64,000 nucleotides of DNA from Lichenifustis flavocetrariae (GTDB lineage: Bacteria; Pseudomonadota; Alphaproteobacteria; Rhizobiales; Beijerinckiaceae), in assembly GCF_026130545.1 (NCBI RefSeq), contig NZ_JAMOIM010000025.1:1-64000 (forward strand). The letters run 5' to 3'. This document shows, one piece after another, positions 35,821-43,975 of the stretch. Numbering within the stretch: position 1 is the stretch's first letter; each line of letters starts with the position of its first letter. The position numbers were made by a program, and so were the translations under genes. The notes beneath the pieces are model-generated. The model was not told the DNA's origin. It was given only the letters and a program-made list of their open reading frames with translations, and did no database searches.

Positions 35821-36786
35821 TTACTGGAACAGCCGGAGGATGAGCTGGCTGTTCTGGTTGGCGATCGACAGCGACTGGATGCCGAGCTGCTGCTGGGTCT
35901 GCAGCGCCTGCAGCTTGGTCGAGGCCACGTTCATGTCGGCATCGACCAGCGAACCCACGCCGCTCGTGATCGAGTCCGACAGAGACGACACGAAGGTCGC
36001 CTGGTTGTCGATGTTGGTCTTGGTCGAGCCGAGAACCGCGCCGGCCTTGGTGATGTTGGTGATGGCCGTGTCGATATTGGCGGCGATGACCGCAAGGTCG
36101 CTCGTCGTGGTCGAAGCGGTCAGCGAGAAGCCCAGAAGACTGTCGGAATTGTAGGTCGTCTGGTCTGAACCGGTCCCGGTGGTTCCCGACGAGGACGCGC
36201 TCAACGAGGTTGAGGTCCCGCCAACCGTCACGGCCGCCATGCTGGCCGAGAGGATGCCGCTGCCCGCGGTGGCCGAGGTCAAAGTGGTGCTGCTGGTTGC
36301 CACTGAGATTGTGCCCACACTGGTGGTTCCATTCGTGCCGCGGGAGAAAGAGGACACGATATTGGTGTTGCTAGCGGTCGCGTTGAGCAGGTTGACGCCG
36401 TTGAACGAGGCCGCTGAGGTGATGCTGAGCAGGCTCGACTGCAAAGCCGAAATGTCGGTCTCGATCTGTGTCTTGTCGGTTCCCGGCGTCTGCGCCGTGA
36501 TGATGTCGTTCTTCATCTTGTTCATGATCGTCAGCGTTGAATTCAACGCCGCCGTGGCCACGCCCAGGGTGGAAGACCCGAGGTTCAGGGCGTCGGACAC
36601 GGCCCCGAGGGCGCCGGTATCGGATCGCATCGTGGTGGCGATGGACCAATAGGCGGCATTGTCGGAAGCATCTCCGACGCGCAGGCCAGTCGAGATCTGG
36701 CTCTGCACGCCGGCAAGAGATTTTTGCGTCATATTGAGCGCCGCAAGCGCGCTCATGGCATTTGTGTTCGTAAGAAGACTGCTCAT
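35821..36786 (-). CDS. Flagellin (copy 4)
   Basis: A 321-residue flagellin beginning MSSLLTNTNAMSALAALN at ATG 36786 and ending QNSQLILRLFQ (Arg where the other three have Lys). The D1 helices are as in copies 2 and 3, and the central region differs most (GGTSTSLSASSSGTTGTGSD). The four copies are in head-to-tail order directly after the flagellar basal-body genes. Confidence 0.95.
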   Translation of the reverse strand: MSSLLTNTNAMSALAALNMTQKSLAGVQSQISTGLRVGDASDNAAYWSIATTMRSDTGALGAVSDALNLGSSTLGVATAALNSTLTIMNKMKNDIITAQTPGTDKTQIETDISALQSSLLSITSAASFNGVNLLNATASNTNIVSSFSRGTNGTTSVGTISVATSSTTLTSATAGSGILSASMAAVTVGGTSTSLSASSSGTTGTGSDQTTYNSDSLLGFSLTASTTTSDLAVIAANIDTAITNITKAGAVLGSTKTNIDNQATFVSSLSDSITSGVGSLVDADMNVASTKLQALQTQQQLGIQSLSIANQNSQLILRLFQ

Positions 36787-36791
36787 TCGGG

Positions 36792-36862
36792 TGTCCCGTT
36801 GTTTGGAAAAGGGGGACATTCCGGGTCGTAACCGGCACGCGAAAGCGGCCTGATGCCTTTGA
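36792..36862 (-). promoter_or_regulatory. Flagellin upstream block and 5' UTR hairpin (copy 4)
   Basis: AAAGGCATCAGGCCG, CGCGTGCCGGTTACGAC and CCGGAATG, then the arms TGTCCC and GGGACA (36792-36818), five bases before ATG. A further shared element, ACGCGAAATTGA, lies about 20-30 bases further upstream in all three copies. Confidence 0.75.
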
Positions 36863-36935
36863 CCCACCGGAGTGGATCAATTTCGCGTGCCTTGAGGCTA
36901 GTGGCGGGCTCTTACTTGCAAATGAATTCAATCAT

Positions 36936-37670
36936 TCAAGAATATGAGCGAATGAGACTTCCCACGACCATGTTCCATCCGTCGATCAGTATGAAAAACA
37001 AAATCTTCATGGGAAGCGCAATAATGTTCGGAGGCAGCATCATCATGCCCATCGACATGGTGAGGGTCGAGACCACCATGTCGATCACCAGGAACGGCAG
37101 CGTAATCAGGAAACCGATCTCGAAACCGCGCCGGATCTCCGAGATCATGAAAGCGGGGACGAGAATACGCAGATCCACCGTCTTCTGGTCCGTCGGCTTG
37201 AGCGTCGTCTTCGCCAGATCCTCGAAGAGCCGCAGGTCCTTGTCGCGTACCTGCGCGACCATGAACTCGCGGAAGGGCTGCGTGATGGGCTGAAACGCCT
37301 CCTGCTCGGTGATCTTGTTGTCGAGCAACGGCTGCAGGCCGCCCGTCCAGGCGCGGTCGAAGGTCGGCGCCATGACGTAAAATGTCATGAACAGCGACAG
37401 ACTGATCAGGATCAGGTTCGCCGGCGTGGTCTGCAGCCCGAGACCCGTTCGCAGGAACGAAAACGCGATAGCGAAGCGGGTGAAGCTCGTGACCATCACG
37501 AGCAAACCCGGCGCGATCGACAGGACAGTCAGAAGGCCGATCAGCTGGACGATGCGTCCGCTCGCCGTGCCGCCGGGTTGCGGCACGATCCCGCCGAGAT
37601 CGAGTGATTGGGCGAAAGCCGGCGTCGTGAGAAGCCCGAGGCACAGGCAGGCGAGGGCGAGGCGCTTCAT
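36936..37670 (-). CDS. fliP: Flagellar export-gate protein FliP
   Basis: Core membrane component of the flagellar type III export gate, 244 residues. It has a cleavable signal peptide (MKRLALACLCLGLLTTPAFA) and the strongly conserved FliP stretches TSFTRFAIAFSFLRTGLG, PITQPFREFM, VPAFMISEIRRGFEIGF and GMMMLPPNIIALPMKILFFI. It overlaps fliL by four bases (ATGA) and is the last gene of the basal-body cluster. No fliQ or fliR is adjacent, as in other Rhizobiales where they lie elsewhere. Confidence 0.97.
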   Translation of the reverse strand: MKRLALACLCLGLLTTPAFAQSLDLGGIVPQPGGTASGRIVQLIGLLTVLSIAPGLLVMVTSFTRFAIAFSFLRTGLGLQTTPANLILISLSLFMTFYVMAPTFDRAWTGGLQPLLDNKITEQEAFQPITQPFREFMVAQVRDKDLRLFEDLAKTTLKPTDQKTVDLRILVPAFMISEIRRGFEIGFLITLPFLVIDMVVSTLTMSMGMMMLPPNIIALPMKILFFILIDGWNMVVGSLIRSYS

Positions 37671-38146
37671 TGGATGACCATCATTTCGATCATCACTTCC
37701 TTCACATGGCCGTCGGAGCGGACGGCCGCCCGCTCGCTCAGGTCCTCCCTGAGGTGCTGAAGACCGCTCGCGCCTTGCAACTGGGTCAGCGTCAGGGTGC
37801 GCAGATAGGCGAGCATGTCGTCGGCGATCTTGGCCGACAGGATGTCGATCTGCGGCGCGTCGGCCTTCTCGTACACGATGGCGGTTTGTAGCCGCACCCA
37901 GGACCCCTCCGGTGTCAGAAGATTGGCGACGATGGGGATGAGTTCCTTGACGGCGATTGGGACGGGCGGGGCGGCGTCAGCCGGCTTCCCTACGCCGGCA
38001 ACCGAAGCCTTGGCCTTGGCGATGATCTGCTTGCCGACCACGAACCCGCCGCCGCCGGCCACGAGGGTGAGCACCAGCACCGGGACAATGACGCCAAGCG
38101 CCGAACCGCCTTTGGCCTTCTTGGGTTTGGGGTCCTGTTCCGCCAT
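37667..38146 (-). CDS. fliL: Flagellar basal body-associated protein FliL
   Basis: Single-pass inner-membrane protein (159 residues) that surrounds the stator and supports motor torque. A short charged N-terminus (EQDPKPKKAKGG) precedes a membrane helix (ALGVIVPVLVLTLVAGGGGF), and the periplasmic part ends with the FliL-typical stomatin-like fold (LAYLRTLTLTQLQGASGLQH and LREDLSERAAV). GAGG precedes the ATG by four bases. It is coupled to fliP. Confidence 0.93.
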   Translation of the reverse strand: MAEQDPKPKKAKGGSALGVIVPVLVLTLVAGGGGFVVGKQIIAKAKASVAGVGKPADAAPPVPIAVKELIPIVANLLTPEGSWVRLQTAIVYEKADAPQIDILSAKIADDMLAYLRTLTLTQLQGASGLQHLREDLSERAAVRSDGHVKEVMIEMMVIQ

Positions 38147-38253
38147 CGACCTCGATCCTGGTTAGGGGCCCGGCGGACACACCCGCTTCGACCGCGCCGT
38201 CTTCGTCGCTGGACAATGTCTCAGGGACGAAGCGGTGATTTCCGTGGGAGCCC

Positions 38254-38955
38254 CTAGAAGGGCTTGATGGCGTCGTAGATCTGCTGGCCCCAGGCGGGTT
38301 GCTGGACCTCGCTGCTGCGTCCGCGACCGCCGTAGGAGATGCGGGCCTCGGCGATCTTGTCGTAGGTGATCGTATTGTCTTTCGCGATGTCGCGCGGCCG
38401 CACGATGCCGGCGATGTTGAGCAACCGGAGTTCGTAATTGACCCGGACCTCCTGCGATCCGCTGACGATCAGGTTGCCATCCGGCATGACTCCGCTCACC
38501 ACGGCGGCGATCGACAGGTTGATCTTCTCCGAACGATCAACCGTTCCGGCGCCCTTGTAATTCGAGGTCGAGGTCGTATCGAGCTGGCCGGTGGTTTTCG
38601 GCGGGGAACTCCCGGTTCCGACCGTGAAATCGAACCCGTTGCCGGCCGTTCCGCTGGTTGAACGGTTGCTGGTATTGTCGAGCGTGGCCTTGTCGTCGAT
38701 GGCGATCGTCACGGTGAGGACGTCACCGACACGACTGGCCCGGGGATCGCGGAAGAAATTGGCCCGATTGTCGTCCCAGAGGGACTGCGGGCTCGCCCGC
38801 AGAGGCGCCGGGAACGAATAAGCCCCTTGCGGATCGACCGTGGCCTGCAGTCCCGACCCGACAGGCGACATCTTGGGTTCACGACCGATGTCTTGCGGCG
38901 GGACGGCGCAGCCGGAGAGTGCGAGCGCGCACGAGCACAGAAGGACGATCCGCAT
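38254..38955 (-). CDS. flgH: Flagellar L-ring protein FlgH
   Basis: Outer-membrane lipoprotein forming the L-ring bushing of the flagellar rod (233 residues). The lipobox LSGC places the acylated Cys at residue 16 after a short signal peptide. Conserved parts are RVGDVLTVTIAIDDKATLDN, PDGNLIVSGSQEVRVN and the C-terminal GIVRPRDIAKDNTI. The start is ATG 38955, overlapping the motE stop as TGATG. Confidence 0.95.
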   Translation of the reverse strand: MRIVLLCSCALALSGCAVPPQDIGREPKMSPVGSGLQATVDPQGAYSFPAPLRASPQSLWDDNRANFFRDPRASRVGDVLTVTIAIDDKATLDNTSNRSTSGTAGNGFDFTVGTGSSPPKTTGQLDTTSTSNYKGAGTVDRSEKINLSIAAVVSGVMPDGNLIVSGSQEVRVNYELRLLNIAGIVRPRDIAKDNTITYDKIAEARISYGGRGRSSEVQQPAWGQQIYDAIKPF

Positions 38956-39569
38956 CACGATTTCTTTCCATCCGCCGCCTTTGTGTCGATCGACGGCAGG
39001 CTCGTCATGGCACCGACCAACTGGCTCGCCCGGGCGGGCTTGATCCCGTTCAAGATGGCGCTCGATTGCTTCGGCGTGAGTTGGGTGAGGATGGCGGCCG
39101 CCAACTCGTCGTCGAGCAACGACAATTGCTGCGCAGCCGCATCGACGTCCATCTTGGCGTAGATGGCGATCAGGGTCGCCTGTGCGCGTTTCATCACGTC
39201 GTCGCGGCGTGCAAGGCTTGCCTGGAGCTCGCTCTGCTTCTTTTCGAGCTCGGCAATCCGCTGCGTGACCTGGCCCTGGAGATCAGTGAGCTTTTTGGTT
39301 TGCCACGCGAAACGCGCTTCGGCCGCCACCGTCGCGATATTGTCGCAATAACGCTGACCCTCATTGGCCGGGGGCGTGGCGACTGCGACCGGCGAGGGCG
39401 GCGCAGGCGAAACGGGCGTCACGGAGGCAGCCTCCGTGGCCGGCTTGACCGGCGCCACGCCATGCGCGGTGTCCTGTTCGGCGGCGGGCGCGGCGGCCAC
39501 GCAGGGAAGAAGGCCCCCACACAGCATGAAAGCCGCTAGTGTGGCGACGCGAAGGGGGTCAGCTGTCAT
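38955..39569 (-). CDS. motE: Flagellar motility protein MotE
   Basis: A 204-residue secreted protein with a signal peptide (cleavage near CVAAA), a Pro/Ala/Thr-rich stretch (about residues 30-70), a coiled coil (LTDLQGQVTQRIAELEKKQS) and a C-terminal MgtE-N-like domain (DDELAAAILTQLTPKQSSAI). In Rhizobiales MotE is the periplasmic chaperone for MotC and stabilises the stator. Its place between flgI and flgH is the conserved Rhizobiales order. Confidence 0.87.
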   Translation of the reverse strand: MTADPLRVATLAAFMLCGGLLPCVAAAPAAEQDTAHGVAPVKPATEAASVTPVSPAPPSPVAVATPPANEGQRYCDNIATVAAEARFAWQTKKLTDLQGQVTQRIAELEKKQSELQASLARRDDVMKRAQATLIAIYAKMDVDAAAQQLSLLDDELAAAILTQLTPKQSSAILNGIKPARASQLVGAMTSLPSIDTKAADGKKS

Positions 39570-39653
39570 GCGGGTCCCGGGGCAGCGCTGGAGGGCGCGA
39601 TCACGCCTCGACTATCCCGGCTTGAGCTTGCGCCGGGCTGGTCCGCGTCCGGT

Positions 39654-40751
39654 TTATTCGGCGACGAGATCCGCCTGCAGCGCACCCGCCGACTTGATCG
39701 CCTGGAGAATGGCAATGATCCCGCTCGGCTTGAGCCCGATGGCGTTCAAACCTTTGACCAGGGACCTGAGCGTGGTTCCGCCCACGATCCGGAGCTGACC
39801 TTGCTCCTCCTTCGAATCGATGCTCGTGCTGGGCAGCACCACGGTCTTACCGTTGGACAAAGGCGCGGGTTGGGAGGCGGTCGGGGTCTCGCTGATGCGG
39901 ACCGTGAGGCTCCCGTGAGTCACCGCGACGGTCGAGATCTGGACGTCCTGACCGATCACCACCGTGCCGGTCCGCTCGTCGATGACCACGCGGGCCGGCG
40001 TATCCGGCTCGACCGTGAGGTCGCCGATCTCCGCCATGAAACGGGTCTGGCTAATGCCCGGCGGGCAGAGCAGGGACACCCGCCGAAGGTCCTGTTCCTT
40101 CGCGGATTGCGTGTGGAAACGCTCGCGTGTGAACTGGTTGACCGCATCGGCGATGCGCACGGATGTCTTGAAATCCGGATTCTTGAGGTCGAGGCTGAGC
40201 GCGTTGGTGGTGCCGAAATCGTTGGGCGCTTCGAGTTCGACGATGGCCCCGTTGGCGATGCGGCCGGCGGTCGGTACGCCCTGCGTGTAGGTTTCGGCTT
40301 GGCCGGCCGCCGAATTGCCGGAGACCGAGACGGGGCCTTGCGCCACCGCGTGGGTCTGTCCGTCACCGCCGATGAGCGGCGTCATGACCAGCGTGCCGCC
40401 AAGAAGCGATGTCGAATCGCCGAGCGACGACACCGTGACGTCCAGCTGCGAACCACGGCTGACGAGTGGAGGAAGGTGGGTCGTCACGATCACGCCCGCG
40501 ACATTGCGGGCCCGCAGCGAGATGCCCCGCACGTTGATGCCCATCTTGTCGAGCATCGACTGCATCGACTGCTCGGTGAACGGCGCGTTGCGCATCGTGT
40601 CGCCGGTGCCGAGTAGCCCGACCACGATGCCGTACCCCACGAGCTGGTTGTCGCGCATCCCACCCAGCGTGGCGATGTCCTTGATGCGGACGGCCGCGAA
40701 CGCATGTGACGCGCTGACACTGATCGCCAAAGCCAGGAACAGGCGGCGCAT
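39654..40751 (-). CDS. flgI: Flagellar P-ring protein FlgI
   Basis: Periplasmic P-ring protein, 365 residues, with a signal peptide (MRRLFLALAISVSASHAFA). FlgI signatures are VRIKDIATLGGMRDNQLVGY, GLLGTGDTMRNAPFTEQSM, VTVSSLGDSTSLLGGTLVMT and the C-terminal LKGLNAIGLKPSGIIAILQA. The ATG overlaps the flgA stop as TGATG, giving coupled translation. Confidence 0.97.
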   Translation of the reverse strand: MRRLFLALAISVSASHAFAAVRIKDIATLGGMRDNQLVGYGIVVGLLGTGDTMRNAPFTEQSMQSMLDKMGINVRGISLRARNVAGVIVTTHLPPLVSRGSQLDVTVSSLGDSTSLLGGTLVMTPLIGGDGQTHAVAQGPVSVSGNSAAGQAETYTQGVPTAGRIANGAIVELEAPNDFGTTNALSLDLKNPDFKTSVRIADAVNQFTRERFHTQSAKEQDLRRVSLLCPPGISQTRFMAEIGDLTVEPDTPARVVIDERTGTVVIGQDVQISTVAVTHGSLTVRISETPTASQPAPLSNGKTVVLPSTSIDSKEEQGQLRIVGGTTLRSLVKGLNAIGLKPSGIIAILQAIKSAGALQADLVAE

Positions 40752-41230
40752 CAGCTGTTGCCGATCAAGATGCTGCCGTCTTTGGCAATGATTCCCGAGA
40801 TGGTCAGCCCGCTTTCAGGGTTGCGCACGGCGATCGTGTCGCCGACGGCGCCGGCCTGGAGCGCGGACGCATAGGTCGAGATGGTGAGGCCACCTTCGAC
40901 ATAGGTCACGCGCACTTGCGAGCCGACGGTGATGATCTTCGGTTCGCCGACCGCGTTGATACTGATCGGCAGGCCGGGCAACAGCGTGCGCCGGACGGTC
41001 TTCCCGATCAGCGCGGTGCGGTCGAGCACCGTCACCGACATGCCGGCGAAATTGTCCGGCAGTTCGCGCTCGGTCAGCATCCCGTCCCGGATGATGTCGC
41101 CGGGGTAGATCGTGACGGAGGCTACCGGAATGGTCTGCCCAGCCCGGGCGAACTCGCAGGACGGCCCCGAGGCGATCAACACACCGCAGAGCGTCCAGGC
41201 CGCGGCCTTGCAGGCTGAGAAGAGCTTCAT
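40751..41230 (-). CDS. flgA: Flagellar P-ring assembly chaperone FlgA
   Basis: Periplasmic chaperone required for P-ring assembly, 159 residues with a signal peptide. It contains the SAF domain (VASVTIYPGDIIRDGMLTER) and the FlgA-type carboxyl half (VRRTLLPGLPISINAVGEP, VEGGLTISTYASALQAGAVG). It lies three bases after flgG and directly before its client flgI. Confidence 0.93.
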   Translation of the reverse strand: MKLFSACKAAAWTLCGVLIASGPSCEFARAGQTIPVASVTIYPGDIIRDGMLTERELPDNFAGMSVTVLDRTALIGKTVRRTLLPGLPISINAVGEPKIITVGSQVRVTYVEGGLTISTYASALQAGAVGDTIAVRNPESGLTISGIIAKDGSILIGNS

Positions 41231-41233
41231 GGC

Positions 41234-42022
41234 TTAGCGGATTCCCTTGGAGATGGTCTCACCCATCTGATCGGCGGCCTGGATCACCTTCGAGTTCATC
41301 TCATAGGCACGTTGCGCCGAGATGAGGTCGGAGATTTCCTTCACGGGATCGACGTTGGACGATTCGAGATAGCCCTGCTGGATCGTGGCGATGCCCGGGT
41401 CGCCGGGAACACCGGCCACGGCCGTGCCCGAGGCCGGCGTTTCCTTGAACAGATTGTTGCCGAGATGCTCGAGGCCGCTCTCGTTGGCGAAGTTGGAGAG
41501 GGTCAACTGGCCGATCTGTGTGGGCGTCGTCGAGCCGCCGACGGTCGCATTGACGATGCCCGTCGTGCTTACGGTCACGGCCGTCGTATTGGCCGGTACA
41601 ACGATGGAGGGAATGACGGCATAACCGTCGAGCGTAACCAGCTGGCCGGTGGAATTGACGTTGAAGGCCCCGGCGCGCGTGTAGAGCGTGTCGCTGTTGG
41701 GTCCGGTGATCCCGAACCAGCCTTTGCCCTGCAGGGCCAGATCGTAGGTGTTCCCGGTCTGCGTGAGCTCGCCCTGCGTCTGCAGGTTGCGGATGGCAGC
41801 TGTTCGCACGCCGAGCCCGAGTTGGGCGCCTTCGGGAATCGTGGAATCGTTGCCGCGGCTCGATACGCCCTGCGCCCGCTGGGCTTCGTAAAGCAAGTCG
41901 GTGAACTCGGCCTTGCCGCGCTTGAATCCCGTCGTGTTGATGTTCGCGATGTTGTTTGCAATGACTTCGACGTTGGTCTGCTGCGCCGACATACCGGTCG
42001 CGGCGATCGCCAGAGCTCTCAT
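41234..42022 (-). CDS. flgG: Flagellar distal rod protein FlgG
   Basis: Distal rod subunit, 262 residues. The N-terminal rod motif [20 protein letters not shown] with [14 protein letters not shown], the mid-domain [16 protein letters not shown], and the C-terminal [20 protein letters not shown] are diagnostic. AAAGGA lies about ten bases before the ATG. A 142-base gap separates it from fliE upstream; that gap may hold an internal promoter. Confidence 0.97.
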   Translation of the reverse strand: MRALAIAATGMSAQQTNVEVIANNIANINTTGFKRGKAEFTDLLYEAQRAQGVSSRGNDSTIPEGAQLGLGVRTAAIRNLQTQGELTQTGNTYDLALQGKGWFGITGPNSDTLYTRAGAFNVNSTGQLVTLDGYAVIPSIVVPANTTAVTVSTTGIVNATVGGSTTPTQIGQLTLSNFANESGLEHLGNNLFKETPASGTAVAGVPGDPGIATIQQGYLESSNVDPVKEISDLISAQRAYEMNSKVIQAADQMGETISKGIR

Positions 42023-42164
42023 GTCGCGTTTGTCCTTTCGACTCGATACAACTTGCGCGCCTCACGCGGGCTGACCCTCAAACGGGACAGCCATGGCGTG
42101 GCAGGGCCGCGCGCCTTGGCTCCGGCGCGAGGGCCGGCAGCTTCCGGAGAAATGCGGACGTCGT

Positions 42165-42482
42165 TCAGATGGCCATCCGCGACACTTCCTGGAAGGCCGC
42201 GACGGCCTTGTCGCGGATCGCCAGGGCGGTCTGCAGGCTTTCCTGCGCGGTCATCACGGATTGCACCACCGACTGGATGTCGGCCTTGCCGGTGATCCCG
42301 TCCACCGACAACGACTCGGCTTTCTTGACGTTGTCGACGGCCTCCTTCGACAATTTGGACATGACCTGACCGAAATCGGCGCCGCTGCCGGAGGTCGCGG
42401 CTGTCTTGGCAGCGCTCGTGGCCGTGTCGGTCGAGGTCAGCATGGACAAGGCCGAGCTGATCAGCGGGATGGCGGCGATCAT
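42165..42482 (-). CDS. fliE: Flagellar hook-basal body protein FliE
   Basis: Adaptor between the MS-ring and the rod, 105 residues. The C-terminal FliE signature is readable as GKADIQSVVQSVMTAQESLQ and LAIRDKAVAAFQEVSRM. AAAGGA lies six bases before the ATG, which overlaps the flgC stop by one base (TAATG). Confidence 0.94.
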   Translation of the reverse strand: MIAAIPLISSALSMLTSTDTATSAAKTAATSGSGADFGQVMSKLSKEAVDNVKKAESLSVDGITGKADIQSVVQSVMTAQESLQTALAIRDKAVAAFQEVSRMAI

Positions 42483-42901
42483 TAGGTTCCTTTCAGGAGG
42501 TCGATGGTCATGGAGATCAGGTCACGCGATTGCTTGATGACCTGCAGGTCCGCTTCGTAGGAGCGGTTCGCCTCTCGCATGTCGGTCATCTCGGTGATGA
42601 TATTGACGTTGGGCAGTTTGACGTTGCCGTCTTTGTCCGCCGCCGGGTTGCCGGGGTCGTTTTCCACCTGGAACGGCGTCTGATCGACACCGATATCCTT
42701 CACCTGAACGAGTTCCATGCCGCTCAGCTTGTCGAGCTCGTTGGAAAACGTGATGGTCTTGCGTTGATACGGGTCCGCACCGGAGCTCGCCCCGGTGGAC
42801 TGCATATTGGCCATGTTTTCCGACACGACCCGGAGGCGCGCCGATTGGGCCGCGAGGCCGGAGCCCGCTACGCGAAGCGCTGCCTGAAGAGCATCCATCA
42901 T
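42482..42901 (-). CDS. flgC: Flagellar proximal rod protein FlgC
   Basis: Proximal rod subunit, 139 residues. It starts with the rod helix ([20 protein letters not shown]) followed by [10 protein letters not shown], and ends with [20 protein letters not shown]. Four bases separate it from flgB. Confidence 0.96.
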   Translation of the reverse strand: MMDALQAALRVAGSGLAAQSARLRVVSENMANMQSTGASSGADPYQRKTITFSNELDKLSGMELVQVKDIGVDQTPFQVENDPGNPAADKDGNVKLPNVNIITEMTDMREANRSYEADLQVIKQSRDLISMTIDLLKGT

Positions 42902-42905
42902 GCGG

Positions 42906-43286
42906 TCAGGTCTTCACACTTTGCATCAGCATATTGTGGAACGCCTTGACGATATTGGTGTTCATGGCGAAATCGTGCTGCACGTCGCCGGCCTTGATCA
43001 ACTCGTTCTCAAGGCTGACGGTGTTGCCCGAATCGGTGGTTTCCCACGGATCCTGGTCCTTGACCGCGACCGCCTGCTGTTCGGCGGGAGTGAGGTTGAG
43101 ATGGTTCACGTTCGTGGACAGGAGACCGAGCTGCGTCTGATCGAGCACCTCGGCGAAGGGCTGAACGGTCTGGGCGTGATACCCAGGCGTATTGGCGTTC
43201 GAGACATTGCCGGCAATCGTGGCTTGGCTGCGGGAGAGCCAGCGGGCCTGTTTGGCGGCGAGATCGAAAAGATGGATCGGATCCAC
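42906..43286 (-). CDS. flgB: Flagellar proximal rod protein FlgB
   Basis: Proximal rod subunit, first gene of the basal-body cluster. I place the start at GTG 43286 ([20 protein letters not shown]), which gives 126 residues, the usual FlgB length, with GGGA just upstream; the longer opening to 43394 adds 36 residues unlike the family. The rod motif is [20 protein letters not shown] and the C-terminus [17 protein letters not shown]. It is divergent from the DUF427 gene; the 92 bases between must hold promoters for both. Confidence 0.93.
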   Translation of the reverse strand: MDPIHLFDLAAKQARWLSRSQATIAGNVSNANTPGYHAQTVQPFAEVLDQTQLGLLSTNVNHLNLTPAEQQAVAVKDQDPWETTDSGNTVSLENELIKAGDVQHDFAMNTNIVKAFHNMLMQSVKT

Positions 43287-43378
43287 GGGAATCCCGATAC
43301 GTTGAGGATGTTGGCACCACCCTGCCGCCGCAACCTTGCTCGGGGCTGTCGGGTGCGCCGTGCGAGAGGATGATCGCC

Positions 43379-43873
43379 ATGCGCCCGCAACCAAAACCCG
43401 CCGGTCCCGGCCAGGAAAGCGTTTGGGACTACCCGCGTCCTCCGCGCCTCGAAACCGTGCATGACGACATCAGGATCATCTTCGCGGGCGTGGAGATAGC
43501 CCGGACGCAGGCCGCGTTCCGGGTTCTCGAGACGAGCCATCCGCCCGTCTACTATCTCCCGCCCTCCGCCTTCCAGCCGGACGCACTCGTTCCGGCGAGC
43601 GGCGGCTCCTTCTGCGAATGGAAGGGCAGGGCGGTCTATTTCGACGTCGCGGCCGGCGGACGACGCGCCGAACGCGCCGCCTGGGCCTATCCGGACCCGA
43701 CATCCGACTTCGCGGCCATTCGCGATTTCGTGGCCGTCTATCTCGGCAAGATGGATGCCTGCTTTGTCGGCGCCGAAAAGGTTCTGCCGCAACCCGGCGG
43801 CTTTTACGGCGGCTGGATCACCTCGAACATCGTCGGTCCCTTCAAGGGCGACCCCGGAACGCAGGGGTGGTAG
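43379..43873 (+). CDS. DUF427 domain-containing protein
   Basis: A 164-residue cytoplasmic protein of the DUF427 family. The usual N-terminus GPGQESVWDYPRPPRLE, the duplicated small beta-fold (IIFAGVEIARTQAAFRVLET, PPVYYLPPSAF) and the C-terminal GFYGGWITSNIVGPFKGDPG are all present. ATG 43379 is preferred to 43370 because GAGAGG is better spaced. The biochemical role is not known. Confidence 0.88.
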   Translation: MRPQPKPAGPGQESVWDYPRPPRLETVHDDIRIIFAGVEIARTQAAFRVLETSHPPVYYLPPSAFQPDALVPASGGSFCEWKGRAVYFDVAAGGRRAERAAWAYPDPTSDFAAIRDFVAVYLGKMDACFVGAEKVLPQPGGFYGGWITSNIVGPFKGDPGTQGW

Positions 43874-43975
43874 GAGTGCGATGCAAGTTGAGGCCCAGCC
43901 TCGCCGGCGGGGGATTCTTGCATTCATGTTTTGTTCGGCTTGATGGCATAAGGTCGAGCCGGGGCCGGACCAGAA

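Noticed and set aside
34594-36786. Tandem flagellin repeats as a possible CRISPR or satellite array
   Set aside because: Repeat units are full-length homologous genes with terminators, not short direct repeats with spacers.
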